Shown: positions 22,857-34,165 of the stretch, piece after piece | Numbering within the stretch: position 1 is the first letter of the stretch | Layout of the letters: every line of letters begins with the position of its first letter | From: Panax quinquefolius | Taxonomy: Eukaryota; Streptophyta; Magnoliopsida; Apiales; Araliaceae | Assembly: GCA_020205615.1 (NCBI GenBank) | Contig: CM035153.1 | Span: 94,330,792 to 94,394,791, forward strand | Length of the DNA stretch: 64,000 nt | Direction of reading: 5' to 3' | Program-made: the position numbers and the translations under genes | The notes under the pieces: generated by a model | Databases searched by the model: none | What the model saw: the letters and a program-made list of their open reading frames with translations, nothing else | Told to the model about the DNA's origin: nothing

Positions 22857-23932
22857 GTCTCCAAATCACCTTAGAAAGGGTGTGGTAAATTCTTATTTGG
22901 AGCTTTTCAAAATGCAGTTTTATGACTACATGCATGCATGCATTATTTTAACATACATCTATAGTAGAGTTAAAAATGCATGACTACCTAATGCCTACAT
23001 TTTGGAAAATTTTGCCATAGCCCCCTTTGTAAATAGGACTATCCACATGCACATATGCATGACTAGGTGGCCAGTCTGTAGCACACCTACCTACAGTCAT
23101 AAAAATCCTACATGCATTAATACATCAAAGTAAAAAATCCACAAGGGTAGCCTAATTACCAGGATTATTTTGCTTTTTCACCTTTGCACATTCGTCCTCA
23201 AATAGGATAAGAAATAGCAGAAAAAGGTGTCAATTTGACTGTTTCAAAAGTCAATTTTTTTTTCACATCATTATGTTCAGCATGGTTTAATACTAACATT
23301 TACTTTACTGAATATTTTTTATCAAGTCATTTTAGCATGCATAATCACTACTATGTGTTTAGATGCATTTCATGTGATAAATTATTTTGCAATGGATAAA
23401 AACTGGAAAAGAAGACATGCATACGTTACCAGGACAGAGTAGAACACTTGTACGGTGACAGAATTTGCAGAAAGTCATCCGAACTCAGCAGATATAAAAA
23501 AGAGCTCTTAGATTTCCTTCGCGACACAGCTTAAAAGTGATTTGGGAAAGCAACCAGCCCATTTAAGGACAGTCACGGTTGGTCGTAGGTCCACCTACAT
23601 ATACTGTAGGTGTACCTGCGGCACCCCTATGTTGGTCTGACCCCTCCATCTCGATCTAGTTCGAGTTACGAAGGAGTTCTCACAAGCTGAAAATGCCAAA
23701 TCAGGAATAAAAATGCTACGCGATTAAGTGGAATAGCCTGAAATCCTGGTTTTCACGGGCCAAACTATTGCTTTACATAACACTCATTGGTCTTCGCCCA
23801 AACACATGGTATGAAGGTTCAATGCCGTTGCAAACTCATTAATCTCAGCTGTTGCAAACTACATTCGACAATACCTCACGAAGTTCCGATGCCGTCAGTT
23901 TAGGGTCGTAGCCCTAAAACCTTTTCCTCGGC
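22857..23932. other. Non-coding upstream region of the PMD-like locus
   Basis: About 1.1 kb without a supported gene, between the PMD-like remnant and the 44-bp repeat. It contains a strong hairpin at 23588-23616 and several CTACCTACAG/GTAGGT boxes near 23085-23100 and 23580-23620. It may be the promoter side of the locus or an unrecognised repeat. Confidence 0.4.
23588..23616. repeat. Inverted repeat (hairpin)
   Basis: CACCTACA (23592-23599), loop TATAC, TGTAGGTG (23605-23612): a perfect 8-bp stem that extends by AGGT/ACCT outside a single mismatch. Confidence 0.75.
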
Positions 23933-24013
23933 GGGGGCGTCACACATTTCCATACATTGATGTTTAAGTTCCCAGTGGGGGCATCACACATTTTCATTTA
24001 TTGATGTATAAAT
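23933..24013. repeat. 44-bp tandem repeat, left part (split by element C)
   Basis: Unit 1 starts GGGGGCGTCACACATTT at 23933 and unit 2 starts GGGGGCATCACACATTTT at 23977. Unit 2 is cut at 24013 by element C and resumes after it at 33008; removing C and one TAAAT restores a 44-bp unit. The opening box GGGGGCGTCACA equals the terminal box of the A, B and E LTRs. Confidence 0.8.
24009..24013. repeat. Target site duplication TAAAT, left copy (element C)
   Basis: TAAAT before the LTR start TGAAAG and again at 33003-33007 right after the LTR end AACCCAACA. Confidence 0.92.
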
Positions 24014-25859
24014 TGAAAGTAGTATGCATACAAGCCAATCATGTTTGATGATAAAGCATATACTTTGTAACAATCTTATTCATTTATTAATAAAAAGTAT
24101 TAATTTATTAAAGGCTTTTAATTATCTACATGATGCTGTTTTATAATATGTGATAAACCCATATTTTAAGAAATGCTTTTAGCATAATGATGATGATCAT
24201 TCTAATGAGATCTAAATTCTTAGAAAGCTTAAAACTAAAATAGTTCCCAATCGTTGGATTACTAAATTGGGATTAGTGAATCCGGATAGATCGGGTACAT
24301 ACGTTGCTTGCTCATTGGATGAGGATGATTGATCTCATGATCATTTGTGTGGAGACACTAAAGCAAGTATGTAGGTGCTTATTGGAGAATAAGTTCTTCG
24401 AACGTGGCTCGCTAAGGAATACCTAATGGAGTTTTACTTGCTGTCGATAGGAATTCTGTAGTGATAGTAGTACAAGTGATCCTTGGACTTGAGATCATCA
24501 TAGTATCTTATGTATGATGAGTTATACTTTGACTTATTCCTTAAGACCCTTAGGGTATATCAAAGGGTATGCTTGGGTATAATAAGTTGTACATGGAGAT
24601 AATGTATGATCAATAAAGAATCTACCACTTCTATTAAAAGAAGAGAAATGTCCTATGTGATTCGATAAATGACAACCCGGTAGTCCTTGGCCAAGGCAGA
24701 ATGAAATTAGAAAGGAGTTTCTAATTTGCATTATTTGGTGTTGTACATTTAAGAGTCGAAATACATATAATTAAATAAAATAAGACTTGACAGTAATTCC
24801 ATGTCTTATATTTAATTGGGACATTGTATGATGGAAGGATTGAATTGTACGATAACTATTTACTCAAAGGTTCTTTTATGATTAATGTTGAAATCTATAT
24901 TATCTGGAAAGTCGTTGATCGCTAGGAGGCTTATCCTATTGTAGAATAAATATTATTTATTTAAATAAATTAATTGTTTAATTTATTTATTTAAATAAGA
25001 TTAGAATTGTTCTAATTGATTTATTCACAACCGGTTTAATATGGAGAACCTAAAGGGTCACACCATAAAAGGAAGAATAATTATTTAAGAAGTTAATGGC
25101 ATAATCGTAATAATATGTTATGTATATTTAATTTAATCTATGGTGATAGAATAAATTAAATAGCTTAATATTTATTATTTAATATTTTAGAAATATTAAA
25201 TAAAAATTAATAAGAGGAGTCTTATTAATATTATTATAATTATTATTATTATTATAATTTCTAAAAGAGTTTAGGAATTAATTTAATATAAGTACTCTCA
25301 TTTATTCCTAATTGGATTTGGAAGGAAAATTAGTTAAAGGAGTTTAATTAATTATCCCTAATAAGATTAGGGAGCCCCTTTAATTAAAAAGGGTTTAATT
25401 AAATAATACCTTATTTTAATAGGATTACTTGATATCTTTATAAGAGGAGTCTTATATCAGATATTAAGACTACGTGATAATTCCAATGGTTGGAGAGTAC
25501 GCTCCTTTTCTATAGAGATAGAAAAACTAGGGTTTAGCCAACCACCCATCTTCTTGAATCCTTCTTCTTCCTTGGTGGATCACCTCTAGAGGCCAAACAC
25601 TTGGGTGGCTAACGTTGATCAAAGGAAGGAACCAAACCCGGTGGATTCAAGTTGAGCGAAAAGGATTGGAGGTGAACTTGTGCAGGAAGCTTCGGATCTT
25701 CAAGGGTATGTTTCTTATTCATCTTTTTCGTTTAATTAATAATTGTACATAAAGGGTGATCCGGGTATATGGTTTGTAAAAATTTTAAACTCTGATTTTT
25801 CCACGTTTCCGCACTTTTTATGCAATTTGATTACGTTCTTGAATATTACAAACCCAACA
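24014..25859 (+). repeat. 5' LTR of element C
   Basis: TGAAAGTAGTATGC to AACCCAACA, 1846 bp. It contains a TATAAGAGG box at about 25439, a weak promoter candidate, repeated at 32578 in the other LTR. Many short AT-rich direct and inverted repeats (AAATTAAT, TTTATTTAAATAA). No gene. Confidence 0.94.
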
Positions 25860-25860
25860 G

Positions 25861-25873
25861 TGGCATCAGAGCC
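25861..25873 (+). promoter_or_regulatory. Primer binding site of element C (initiator tRNA-Met)
   Basis: TGGCATCAGAGCC one base after the 5' LTR, a single change from the canonical TGGTATCAGAGCC. Confidence 0.92.
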
Positions 25874-26496
25874 AAACCTTTATGCAAATTATTAATTGTT
25901 TTGATTTGATGTGTATATTGATATGTGTTTAGAACAATTTAATTGGGCATAATTTTATTTTATAAAATTTATTTAAAAAAAAAGAAGGAAAAAGCCGTAA
26001 TAAATTTTGGAAGTCTGTTGCTTTTTTGGTAATTTGTACACGTTTCATGAAATTCCGTGACATGTACGGTACGGTTGGATGTTAATATGGCATATCATGT
26101 TGCTTTTATATCCTGGTATATGATATCAAGGGGTGAATAAGTGATTCACGTGAGGCAAAGAATCTTCCTGATTCACGTGATTCATATTAAGTTTCCTGCC
26201 TTCCTAGTAATATCTTTTAAAAAGGTTACAGGTAATATTTTAAAAGATTCCTAGTGTCCTGCAGCGGTCCAGTGGATAAAGTAATATATATAGTATATAA
26301 TGATTCACGGCTGGCATGATTACTGATAAATTTTTTTTTTTGCACACAATGCAAATGCAGATTATATATATATTCTTAATTATTTTAATATTAAAATAAA
26401 AGTTTATTTTAATTTTAAAATTAAATTTTATGCTTAACTAATTAGAGTTGGAATTAGATTCCATGATAACTAATTAGAGTTGAAATTGATTTCATG

Positions 26497-26690
26497 TTTC
26501 CTTAAATAAAGAAATTTATTTAGATATGAAATAAGATTTCATATTATTCAAAATAAAAGAGTTTATTTGTGAATAGGAAAAAGAATCCTAATTTCCTTAA
26601 ATAAAGGAGTTTATTTAGATATAAAATAAGATTTCATATTATTCAAAATAAAGAAGTTTATTTGTGAATAGGAAAGAGAATCGTGTTTCT
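26497..26690 (+). repeat. 95-bp tandem duplication, AT-rich, in the leader of element C
   Basis: Two copies starting TTTCCTTAAATAAA at 26497 and 26592. Each contains AAATAAA(G)GAGTTTATTT-like inverted repeats and ATTTCATATTATTCAAAATAAA. The motif AAATAAA-GAGTTTATTT continues singly to about 26890. Confidence 0.82.
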
Positions 26691-27639
26691 TTTAATAAAT
26701 TTTTTTTTACATGGAATTGGATTCCATAATTAATTAAAATAAAGGAGTTTATTTTGATTAATGATTTTGATTAAAATAAAATAGTTTATTTTATTTAAAA
26801 TTGGATAAATTAAAATAAAATTATTTTATTTTGATTTAAATTTGGATTAAAATAAAAGAGTTTATTTTGATTCAAAATTAGATTTTATACTAACTAAATT
26901 TGCCCATTAAATGATATCAATATATATATTAAATGTTTATTATTTATGAGATGAATGTTATTTATTGATGCATATGATGATGTGTATGATAATAAATGGG
27001 ATTGATTATGGACTATTGACCAATGTGATTGGATTTTATTTTAGTTGGATGCATGAATGTATGGGTTTTATTAAATGGGGTCTACGTACCTCGTCTTCTC
27101 TAATTTTTCTTAATGTAAATTCTATCTCTCTCCTATGTACATCCCCTTGACTGCTGATCAAGGTTTCTATTTATTTTAATTAGTTTTGTAATAGGAATAG
27201 TTAGAATTAATTTTGAAAAATTGGAGATCAAGGAGCTAGGAGCGCTTGAAGACCCGTTTGTAATGGAGCCCGGGTTTAAATGTAATAGTTATATTTAAAT
27301 ATTATTTCTTGCACCCCTAGGGTTTGACCTTTTGGTTCACTTGGTGGCTCTAGTGAACCAAACTAGAATAAAAGTCCATAATCAATCCGGGTAGAATATA
27401 GTATTCTATATGTGCATGCTTATACTATATATATTATATATTATGCAAACATGCTTCGCATGTTCATTAATACGATTTATATTTTATATATATATGTGCA
27501 TGCAGCTAAAAAGAGATGAGACATTTTAATAACAAACCCTCAAATTTTTATATTAAGTCCTAAGCGTTCAAAGATATTTGGAATATCGAGCGTAAGCTTT
27601 CTAGCATGATAAAATTAATAGAGTATTAAATATTTAATA

Positions 27640-27935
27640 TGAGTTTGTTGTGTCACCACAAGGCAAATATTGAGTATTTAAGATGTTAATTTATCACATT
27701 TGATGCTTATAAAAAAATTGAACAATATTGTTTTGTTGTGTCACCACAAGGATGATATTTTTCTTTTTGAATATATGGAGTGCTAGGTCGGACTTAACTT
27801 GGATAATTTTGATTCGGATGTGCCACCACTTGATCAAAATAATCTAAGAGGCAAAAGAAAAGGAGTTGCATAGTTGATGTAATTGACAAAAGTTGTCTAC
27901 CTATTTATTTATATATAGTTTGTTGTGTCACCACA
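27640..27935 (+). repeat. Four spaced copies of a TTGTGTCACCACAA box
   Basis: GTTGTGTCACCACAAGG occurs near 27646, 27734 and 27918, with a degenerate copy (GATGTGCCACCACTTGATC) near 27818. Spacing is about 85-100 bp. TTGTG/CACAA makes each box a short palindrome. Confidence 0.8.
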
Positions 27936-28119
27936 AGGCTATATACAATTGAAATGGGATCCTTATTCTCACTAGCAAATCTTTAATTAGATTTTGCGAA
28001 CTATATAAGTGAGGGTAATATAGTTTGAAGAAAATAGTGGGAGATACCAATTTAAAACAAGACCTAATTTATTTTGGTAATTAATAAAAGAATGTATGTT
28101 AAAATGTTGTTAATTACAA

Positions 28120-28930
28120 ATTCATTTACTGTAATTTTACAATGTCTAAAATTACTATCATTGCGAAGCATATTAGATGCTAAATTAACTTGAATCAAAT
28201 TAAACGGATTGGTTAAGGAATTTGAGAATAGTTCTCATAGTGAAAAGCTATCTTATGTCCATAATCGCCTATCCCCGCAATGGTTTACGCATAATGCCTA
28301 CGAGGAAGAGATTGCTACTTTTAGAAAGTTGCAAGATGATGCATGATTGGCTCAATGCATCATGCTCACATCCATGAGTAACGAGCTTGTCACAAGATGA
28401 AACTATGGATACTCCTACTATATTCATGCACATCAAGTAGTTGATGGTGAGGAAAGTAGGATTGATAGATATCAGATATCTAAGGAGCTCTTCCGATCTA
28501 GAATGGCCAATGGCACTATAGTACAGACAAAAGTCCTAAACATAATCAATTTGATTGATCAATTAGGACAACTGGTTTTGTCATGGATGGAGAGTTGAGC
28601 CAAGATTTGATCTTGCACTCAGTCCCGGACTCCTTTCACAATTGTTGTGAGTTTTTCATATAAACAAGCTAGATATCGCTCCCGTTGATTTGCTTAACAT
28701 GTTGAAAAATGATGAGAGTCACTTTCCAACCATGAAAGACCATGTCTTCTTGGTAGGGGCCAAAGGATCTTTACTAAAAGAAGAATGATTCAAAGAAGGT
28801 ATATAGAAAGGCAAAAACAAAGGATAATAAGAACAAAAAGCGTCACGGATAGCAAAGGAGTTTGCTTCCACCGCAATAAGCATGGACACCGAAAGAAAAA
28901 GCTGCGAGAAACACCTTGCGTTGGCTAACC
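28120..28930 (+). pseudogene. gag: gag remnant of element C
   Basis: Copia-type Gag. Readable pieces: KEFENSSHSEKLSYVHN, NAYEEEIATFRKLQDDA, SRIDRYQISKELFRSRM, then LSWMES and CTQSRTPFTI in other frames. A decayed zinc knuckle (CFHRNKHGHRKKKL) lies at about 28863-28905; two of its cysteines have been replaced. Multiple stops (for example near 28343 and 28400). Confidence 0.8.
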
Positions 28931-28989
28931 AAAGAAGCTTAATGAAGTTTTGGTTACAAATACAATTTTGTTCAAGATTTAAAATAAAT

Positions 28990-29440
28990 TTTTCATTAAG
29001 TCAAGGTTCTACTTGGATATTGGATATCGACTTGGTTATCATAAATATAGATTTATGAAGGGACCAAGAAGAAGTAGAAAGCTAAACAAAGATAAATAAT
29101 CTTATATGTGGGAAATGAAGCAAAGGTTGCTACATTAGCCATAGAAACTTATAGTTTAGCAATGCCTATGGGAAAATCTATTAAGTCGATAAGTTGTTAT
29201 TATTGTATTTAGGTTCTTGTTAAAAATATTATTTCTATTTTGTTGTTGGACAATAAAATTTTGGTATTATAATTAAGAACAATTGTTGTTCTATTTATAA
29301 TAATAATATTTTGTATAGAACTGGAATATTACTTAATGGATTTTGTATACTTGACTTACGTGAAAAATATATTTTGCAAATTGAACAAACTAGTATAAAA
29401 AAAGGAGATGATCATTCAAAGAGTTGAATGTGTGTATTTA
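28990..29440 (+). pseudogene. Protease / pre-integrase region remnant of element C
   Basis: STWILDID near 29010 stands where copia elements have the protease DTG motif; it is degenerate. RSRKLNKDK, then VGNEAKVATLAIETYSLAMPMGKSI in shifted frames (about 29070-29180), match the block that precedes integrase in copia polyproteins. No complete domain survives. Confidence 0.7.
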
Positions 29441-29970
29441 CTGAAATACAAGTGTGGATTATTTGAAAGGTTCAAAGAATTCAGAAATGAAACAAATTGA
29501 TAAAGTATTAAGATTCTTTGATTAGATTAAGGAATAAATACTTGTGCAATAAGTTTCTAGATCATCTCAAATGGTTTTCTCATAATGGACGCCTCTCGAT
29601 ACATAATAATTGATTGATGTATCTGAAAGGAAAAATTGTACCTATTTGAACATGGTGCGATCCATAATGATTTTACCGACATTCCAGTATCCTTCTAGGG
29701 TAATGTCCTAGAAATGGCTGTATATCTACGAAAAGGTAACCTCTAAATCCGGCCCCAAGACTCCATAAAAGTTATGGACAGGGAGGATTCCTAATCTTAA
29801 GTATGTTAAGATAAGGGGTTGTCCAACTTATGTGAAAAGGTTTCAAAGGATAAGCTTGTGACAAAATTTGACAAGTACAGATTTGTGGGACATCCTAAAG
29901 TAAGTTTAGGGCATATGTTTTATAATCCTACTTAGCAAAAGGTGTTTGTTGAGAAACATGCTGCCTTCTA
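29441..29970 (+). pseudogene. Integrase remnant of element C
   Basis: YKCGLFERFKEFRNE (about 29450), VSERKNCTYLNMVRSIM (about 29620), then KLWTGRIPNLKYVKIRGCP (about 29770) and KRFQRISL. These are hallmark copia integrase C-terminal blocks. Part of the core appears deleted between about 29520 and 29610. Frames change several times. Confidence 0.85.
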
Positions 29971-30059
29971 CACTATAAGTCAAATAAGAGGAACCTGTAG
30001 ATGGACCTATTGTACCACAACTGAATCATAAATAACGGAATATTACCAAGAAGATACTG

Positions 30060-30690
30060 GAGGTATGGATTCATCATGGATGATGATGATGATGAGGTAC
30101 GTATCATAGAAGATGATGATCCAGTTACATATGATGAGGTAAGAGTTATAGACACTCTCAAAATGGAACATTCATTTTGATGAAATAATCAAAAGAGTTT
30201 GATTTTATCAAAAACAAGAATGAACCTAGTGTGTACAAAAGGGTCAGTGGGAGCGTCGTGACATTCCTAGTACTATATATTGATATACTACGGATAAGGA
30301 ATGACATACCAATGCTACAATCAGTAAAGATAAAGTTGTCTAAACATTCCTCCATGAATGATTTGGAAGAGTATCTTAATTGGGGATATAAATCTGTATA
30401 GATAGATTTAAGAGGATGCTCGACTTAACCCAAGGAACGTATATTCATTTGATACTAAAGTCGTTTAGTATGGCAAACTCCAAGAGATGTCTCATGTCGA
30501 TGAGCTATGGAGTGTATCTCTTAATAGTCCCCATAGACTCTCGAAAAGAGAGGTCGCATGGTGACAATCATGTATGCAATGAAATGTATGAGAGACGATG
30601 TTGATCGGTCATATTATGGAGAAGTTCACTATGAGTCGGTGAAAAACATCTTAAAGTGCTTAACCTGGCACTAAGGATGTGATCATATTC
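30060..30690 (+). pseudogene. Reverse transcriptase remnant of element C
   Basis: Blocks in order: DDDPVTYDEVRVID (about 30110), NEPSVYKRVSGS-like block (about 30220), TFLVLYIDILR at about 30261-30293, DIPMLQSVKIKLSKHSSM, LDLTQGTYI (30419) and AMKCMRDDVDRS. The catalytic YVDD motif is reduced to YID at about 30276-30284, so one Asp is missing. Many stops and frame changes. Confidence 0.87.
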
Positions 30691-31060
30691 ATGGTGGGTC
30701 TAAATTAAAACTAGAGGGCTTAATGGACTCAAGTTTTTAAGCAGAGACCAAGATGATGAGAAAAATCCACTTTAAGGTAAAGCGTTACCTTGAACAGTGG
30801 TGTAGTGAATTTGAAAGGTTCCAAATAGCGAAAGGTTGCTGGTTTAGTGATAAAGACAAAGTATATAGCTATAAATGAAGCTGCAAGTTGATTGTTTGGA
30901 TTAAAAGTTCATTATAGAACTAGGAATAGTTCCTAAGTCTCATCTTGGATCCAAACATGTGTTGTGGCACTTTCATTTGATTATTATAATTATTGAAAGA
31001 TGGGAAATCACTATAGAGATAGTGGACTCTCATGAACAACATTACATATCCATTAACTAA
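30691..31060 (+). pseudogene. RNase H remnant of element C
   Basis: GGSKLKLEGLMDSSF (about 30700), where copia RNase H has its first catalytic Asp, then KGCWFSDKDKVYS and a shifted tail near 30890-31010. Decayed. Confidence 0.75.
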
Positions 31061-31134
31061 AGCTTATCCAACAGCAGGATAATCGTCACTTAGAGAAGAA
31101 GAGTATGAGATACCATGGTGATTGGGTTTAGTGC

Positions 31135-31145
31135 AAGTGGGAGAT
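31135..31145 (+). promoter_or_regulatory. Polypurine tract of element C
   Basis: AAGTGGGAGAT directly before the 3' LTR start TGAAAG, the form usual for plant copia elements. Confidence 0.92.
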
Positions 31146-33002
31146 TGAAAGTAGTATGCATACAAGCCAATCATGATTGATGATAAAGCATATACTTTGT
31201 AAAAATCTTATTCATTTATTAATAAAAAGTATTAATTTATTAAAGGCTTTTAATTATCTACATGATGCTGTTTTATAATCTGTGATAAACCCATAGTTTT
31301 AAGCAATGCTTTTAGAATAATGATGATGATCATTCTAATGAGATCTAAATTCTTAGAAAGCTTAAAACTAAAATAGTTCCCAATCGTTGGATTACTAAAT
31401 TGGGATTAGTGAATCCGGATAGATTGGTACATACGTTGCTTGCTCATTGGATGAGGATGATTGATCTCATGATCATTTGTGTGGAGACACTAAAGCAAGT
31501 ATGTAGGTGCTTATTAGAGAATAAGTTCATTGAAGCGTGGCTCGCTAAGGAATACCTAATGGAGTTTTACTTGCTTTTGTCAATAGGAATTCTGTGAGTG
31601 ATAGTAGTACAAGTGATCCTTGGACTTGAGATCATCATAGTATCTTGTGTATGATGAGTTATACTTTGACTTATTCCTTAAGACCCTTAGGGTATATCAA
31701 AGGGTATGCTTGGGTATAATAAGTTGTACATGGAGATAATGTATGATCAATAAAGAATCTACCACTTTATTAAAAGAAGAGAAATGTCTATGTGATTCGA
31801 TAAATGACAACCGGTAGTCCTTGGCCAAAGCGAGAATGAAATTAGAAAGGAGTTTCTAATTTGCATTATTTGGTGTCAGGCATTTAAGAGTCGAAATACA
31901 TATAATTAAATAAAATAAGACTTGACGGTAATTCCATGTCTTATATTTAATTGGGACATTGTATGATGGAAGGATTGAATTATGCAGTAACTATTTACTC
32001 AAAGGTTCTTTTATGATTAATGTTGAAATCTATATTATCCTGGAAAGTCGTTGATCGCTAGGGGAGGCTTATCCCTATTGTAGAATAAATATTATTTATT
32101 TAAATAAATTAATCGTTTAATTTATTTATTTAAATAAGATTAGAATTGTTCTAATTGATTTATTCACAATGGGTTTAATATGGAGAACCTAAAGGGTCAC
32201 ACCATAAAAGGAAGAATAATTATTTTAAGAAGTTAATGGCATAATCGTAATAATATGTTATGTATATTTAATTTAATCTATGGTGATAGAATAAATTAAA
32301 TAGCTTAATATTATTATTTTATATTTTAGAAATATTAAATATAAATTAATAAGAGGAGTCTTATTAATATTATTACAATTATTATTATTATTTTAATTTC
32401 TAAAAGAGTTTAGGAATTAATTTAATATAAGTACTCTCATTTATTCCTAATTGGATTAGGAAGGAAAATTAGTTAAAGGAGTTTAATTAATTATCCATAA
32501 TAAGATTAGGGAGCCCCTTTAATTAAAAAGGGTTTAATTAAATAATACCTTATTTTAATAGGATTACTTGATATCTTTATAAGAGGAGTCTTATATCAGA
32601 TATTAAGACTACGTGATAATTCCAATGGTTTGAGAGTACGCTCCTTTTCTATAGAGATAGAAAAACTAGGGTTTAGCCAACCACCCATCTTCTTGAATCC
32701 TTCTTCTTCCTTGGTGGATCACCTCTAGAGGCCAAACACTTGGGTGGCTAACGTTGATCAAAGGAAGGAACCAAACCTGGTGGATTCAAGTTGAACGCGA
32801 AAAGGATTGGAGGTGAACTTGTACCTGAGGAAGCTCGGATCTTCAAGGGTATGTTTCTTATTCATCTTTTTCGTTTAATTAATAATTGTGCATAAAGGGT
32901 GATCTGGGTATATGGTTTGTAAAAATTTTAAACTCTGATTTTTCCACGTTTCCGCACTTTTTATGCAATTTGATTGCGTTCTTGAATATTACAAACCCAA
33001 CA
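31146..33002 (+). repeat. 3' LTR of element C
   Basis: 1857 bp, nearly identical to 24014-25859; most differences are at CCGG/CCTGG/CAGG-like sites. Ends AACCCAACA, then TAAAT. Confidence 0.94.
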
Positions 33003-33007
33003 TAAAT

Positions 33008-33160
33008 CCCTGATGGGGGTGTAACACATTTTCAACCGTTGATACACACGTCAACGAAGGTCAAGCAGCCTTGACATTATCCCCAGCAAGGATCTCATCC
33101 GTTGATGCATATGTCAATGAAGGTCAGGCAACCCTAACAACACTGACTGTTGGCAGTAAC
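33008..33160. repeat. 44-bp repeat, right part, and 63-bp repeat
   Basis: The third 44-bp unit begins GGGGGTGTAACACATTTTC at 33015. It runs into two copies of a 63-bp unit starting CCGTTGATACACACGTCAA (33036) and CCGTTGATGCATATGTCAA (33099), each followed by GAAGGTCA. Confidence 0.75.
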
Positions 33161-33680
33161 TCCAACAGAGCAGCGAAAAGACCTGGCGGTAAAAACCATC
33201 GAAGGAGATCCTCATCGGGGAGGACGGATGATGGAATATGTTATACACATCCTCAACAGACAAAGCTCTATCCCCACAGAATCTCTTGTACATAAGAGAT
33301 ACATCTTCAAGATAAAGTCTGTATCAAGGATTTAAGACTTTGGTGATAACCCCAATGTTAACAATCCTAGAGATTCCGGGTAGTTATGGATCACACTTTC
33401 ATGACAGTTCATCAGGCTACTTATGTAGTGCTCCCCCGGTAGAAGCAACAGGGAGCCGGCAATCTTCCCATCGTGTTGGAGAACAATCCAACAAACCACA
33501 TATATTTTCATCATGTTGTTATGCATTGCATTGCAATCATCTTGTTGCATTTCAAGTGTCTAGTATTCTTTATTCTATCCATGCCATTACATTGCATGAA
33601 TATGATAAAGAGGGGCATCTGTAGACATTTGAAATTTTCTACCTACCTGTTACTAACATTACAGGAAGCGCGAAATCTTC

Positions 33681-34165
33681 TTTCAGAGATAACCCTGGAA
33701 GACAGCTCAGCTTAATCCCGAAAATACCACTGGAAGTTTAGTTTCAACCTCAAAAAACACACCGAGAGTATCATTTCCCACCTCGGAGATAACCCCGAGG
33801 ATAGCAGTGCAAATACCAGAAATTCCACCGGAGAAGGCCTATTCATCTTGGAGATAACCCCGAGATATTCAGTCTTAGTCCCGAAAACAACACCAGAAAA
33901 GACAATGTCAACCTTGGAGATAACCCCAAGGAGTGCAGTTGTAGTTCCAGAGATAACCCTGGAGATGCTCATTTCAACCTATGTAGTCAGCTTCAACCTC
34001 AGGACTCACACTGAGGCACTCAATTCCAAAACCCATAGATAACCCCAGGAAGACAGGAACACCTCAAAGACAACCCTGAGGGCATTCAGCAGTTGCAGCA
34101 TCCTAATCTCAGAGATAACCCTTAGCAACATCTGCTTTATCAGCCAAAATCGGAGATAACCCCGG
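33681..34165 (+). repeat. U3 repeat array, GAGATAACCCC units
   Basis: About nine units with core GAGATAACCC(C/T), at about 33687, 33786, 33851, 33917, 33950, 34037, 34066, 34109 and 34151. Several are flanked by complementary bases; 33781-33800 reads CCTCGGAGATAACCCCGAGG, a perfect 6-bp stem. The inverted arm has about eleven units (54690-55065). Confidence 0.85.

Larger units (their letters stand above)
25880..28119 (+). other. Long untranslated leader of element C
   Basis: About 2.2 kb between primer site and gag remnant with no supported gene. It holds an AT-rich block with a 95-bp tandem duplication (26497-26690), many AATAAA/TTTATT hairpin-like motifs to 26890, and four copies of a CACCAC motif at 27640-27935. 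Confidence 0.7.
24014..33002 (+). mobile_element. Element C: Ty1/copia retrotransposon, full length, coding dead
   Basis: An 8989-bp element with LTRs 24014-25859 and 31146-33002, a Met-type primer site, a polypurine tract GTGGGAGAT, and target duplication TAAAT on both sides. Internal remnants run gag, zinc knuckle, protease/pre-integrase, integrase, RT, RNase H; integrase before RT is diagnostic of Ty1/copia. The LTRs are nearly identical by eye (about 7 differences in the first 300 bp), yet the interior has stops or frameshifts every few dozen codons. Confidence 0.95.

Noticed and set aside
27640..27935. CRISPR-like spaced repeats
   Set aside because: Four copies with unequal spacing and one degenerate, inside a plant retrotransposon leader; no cas genes and wrong organism.
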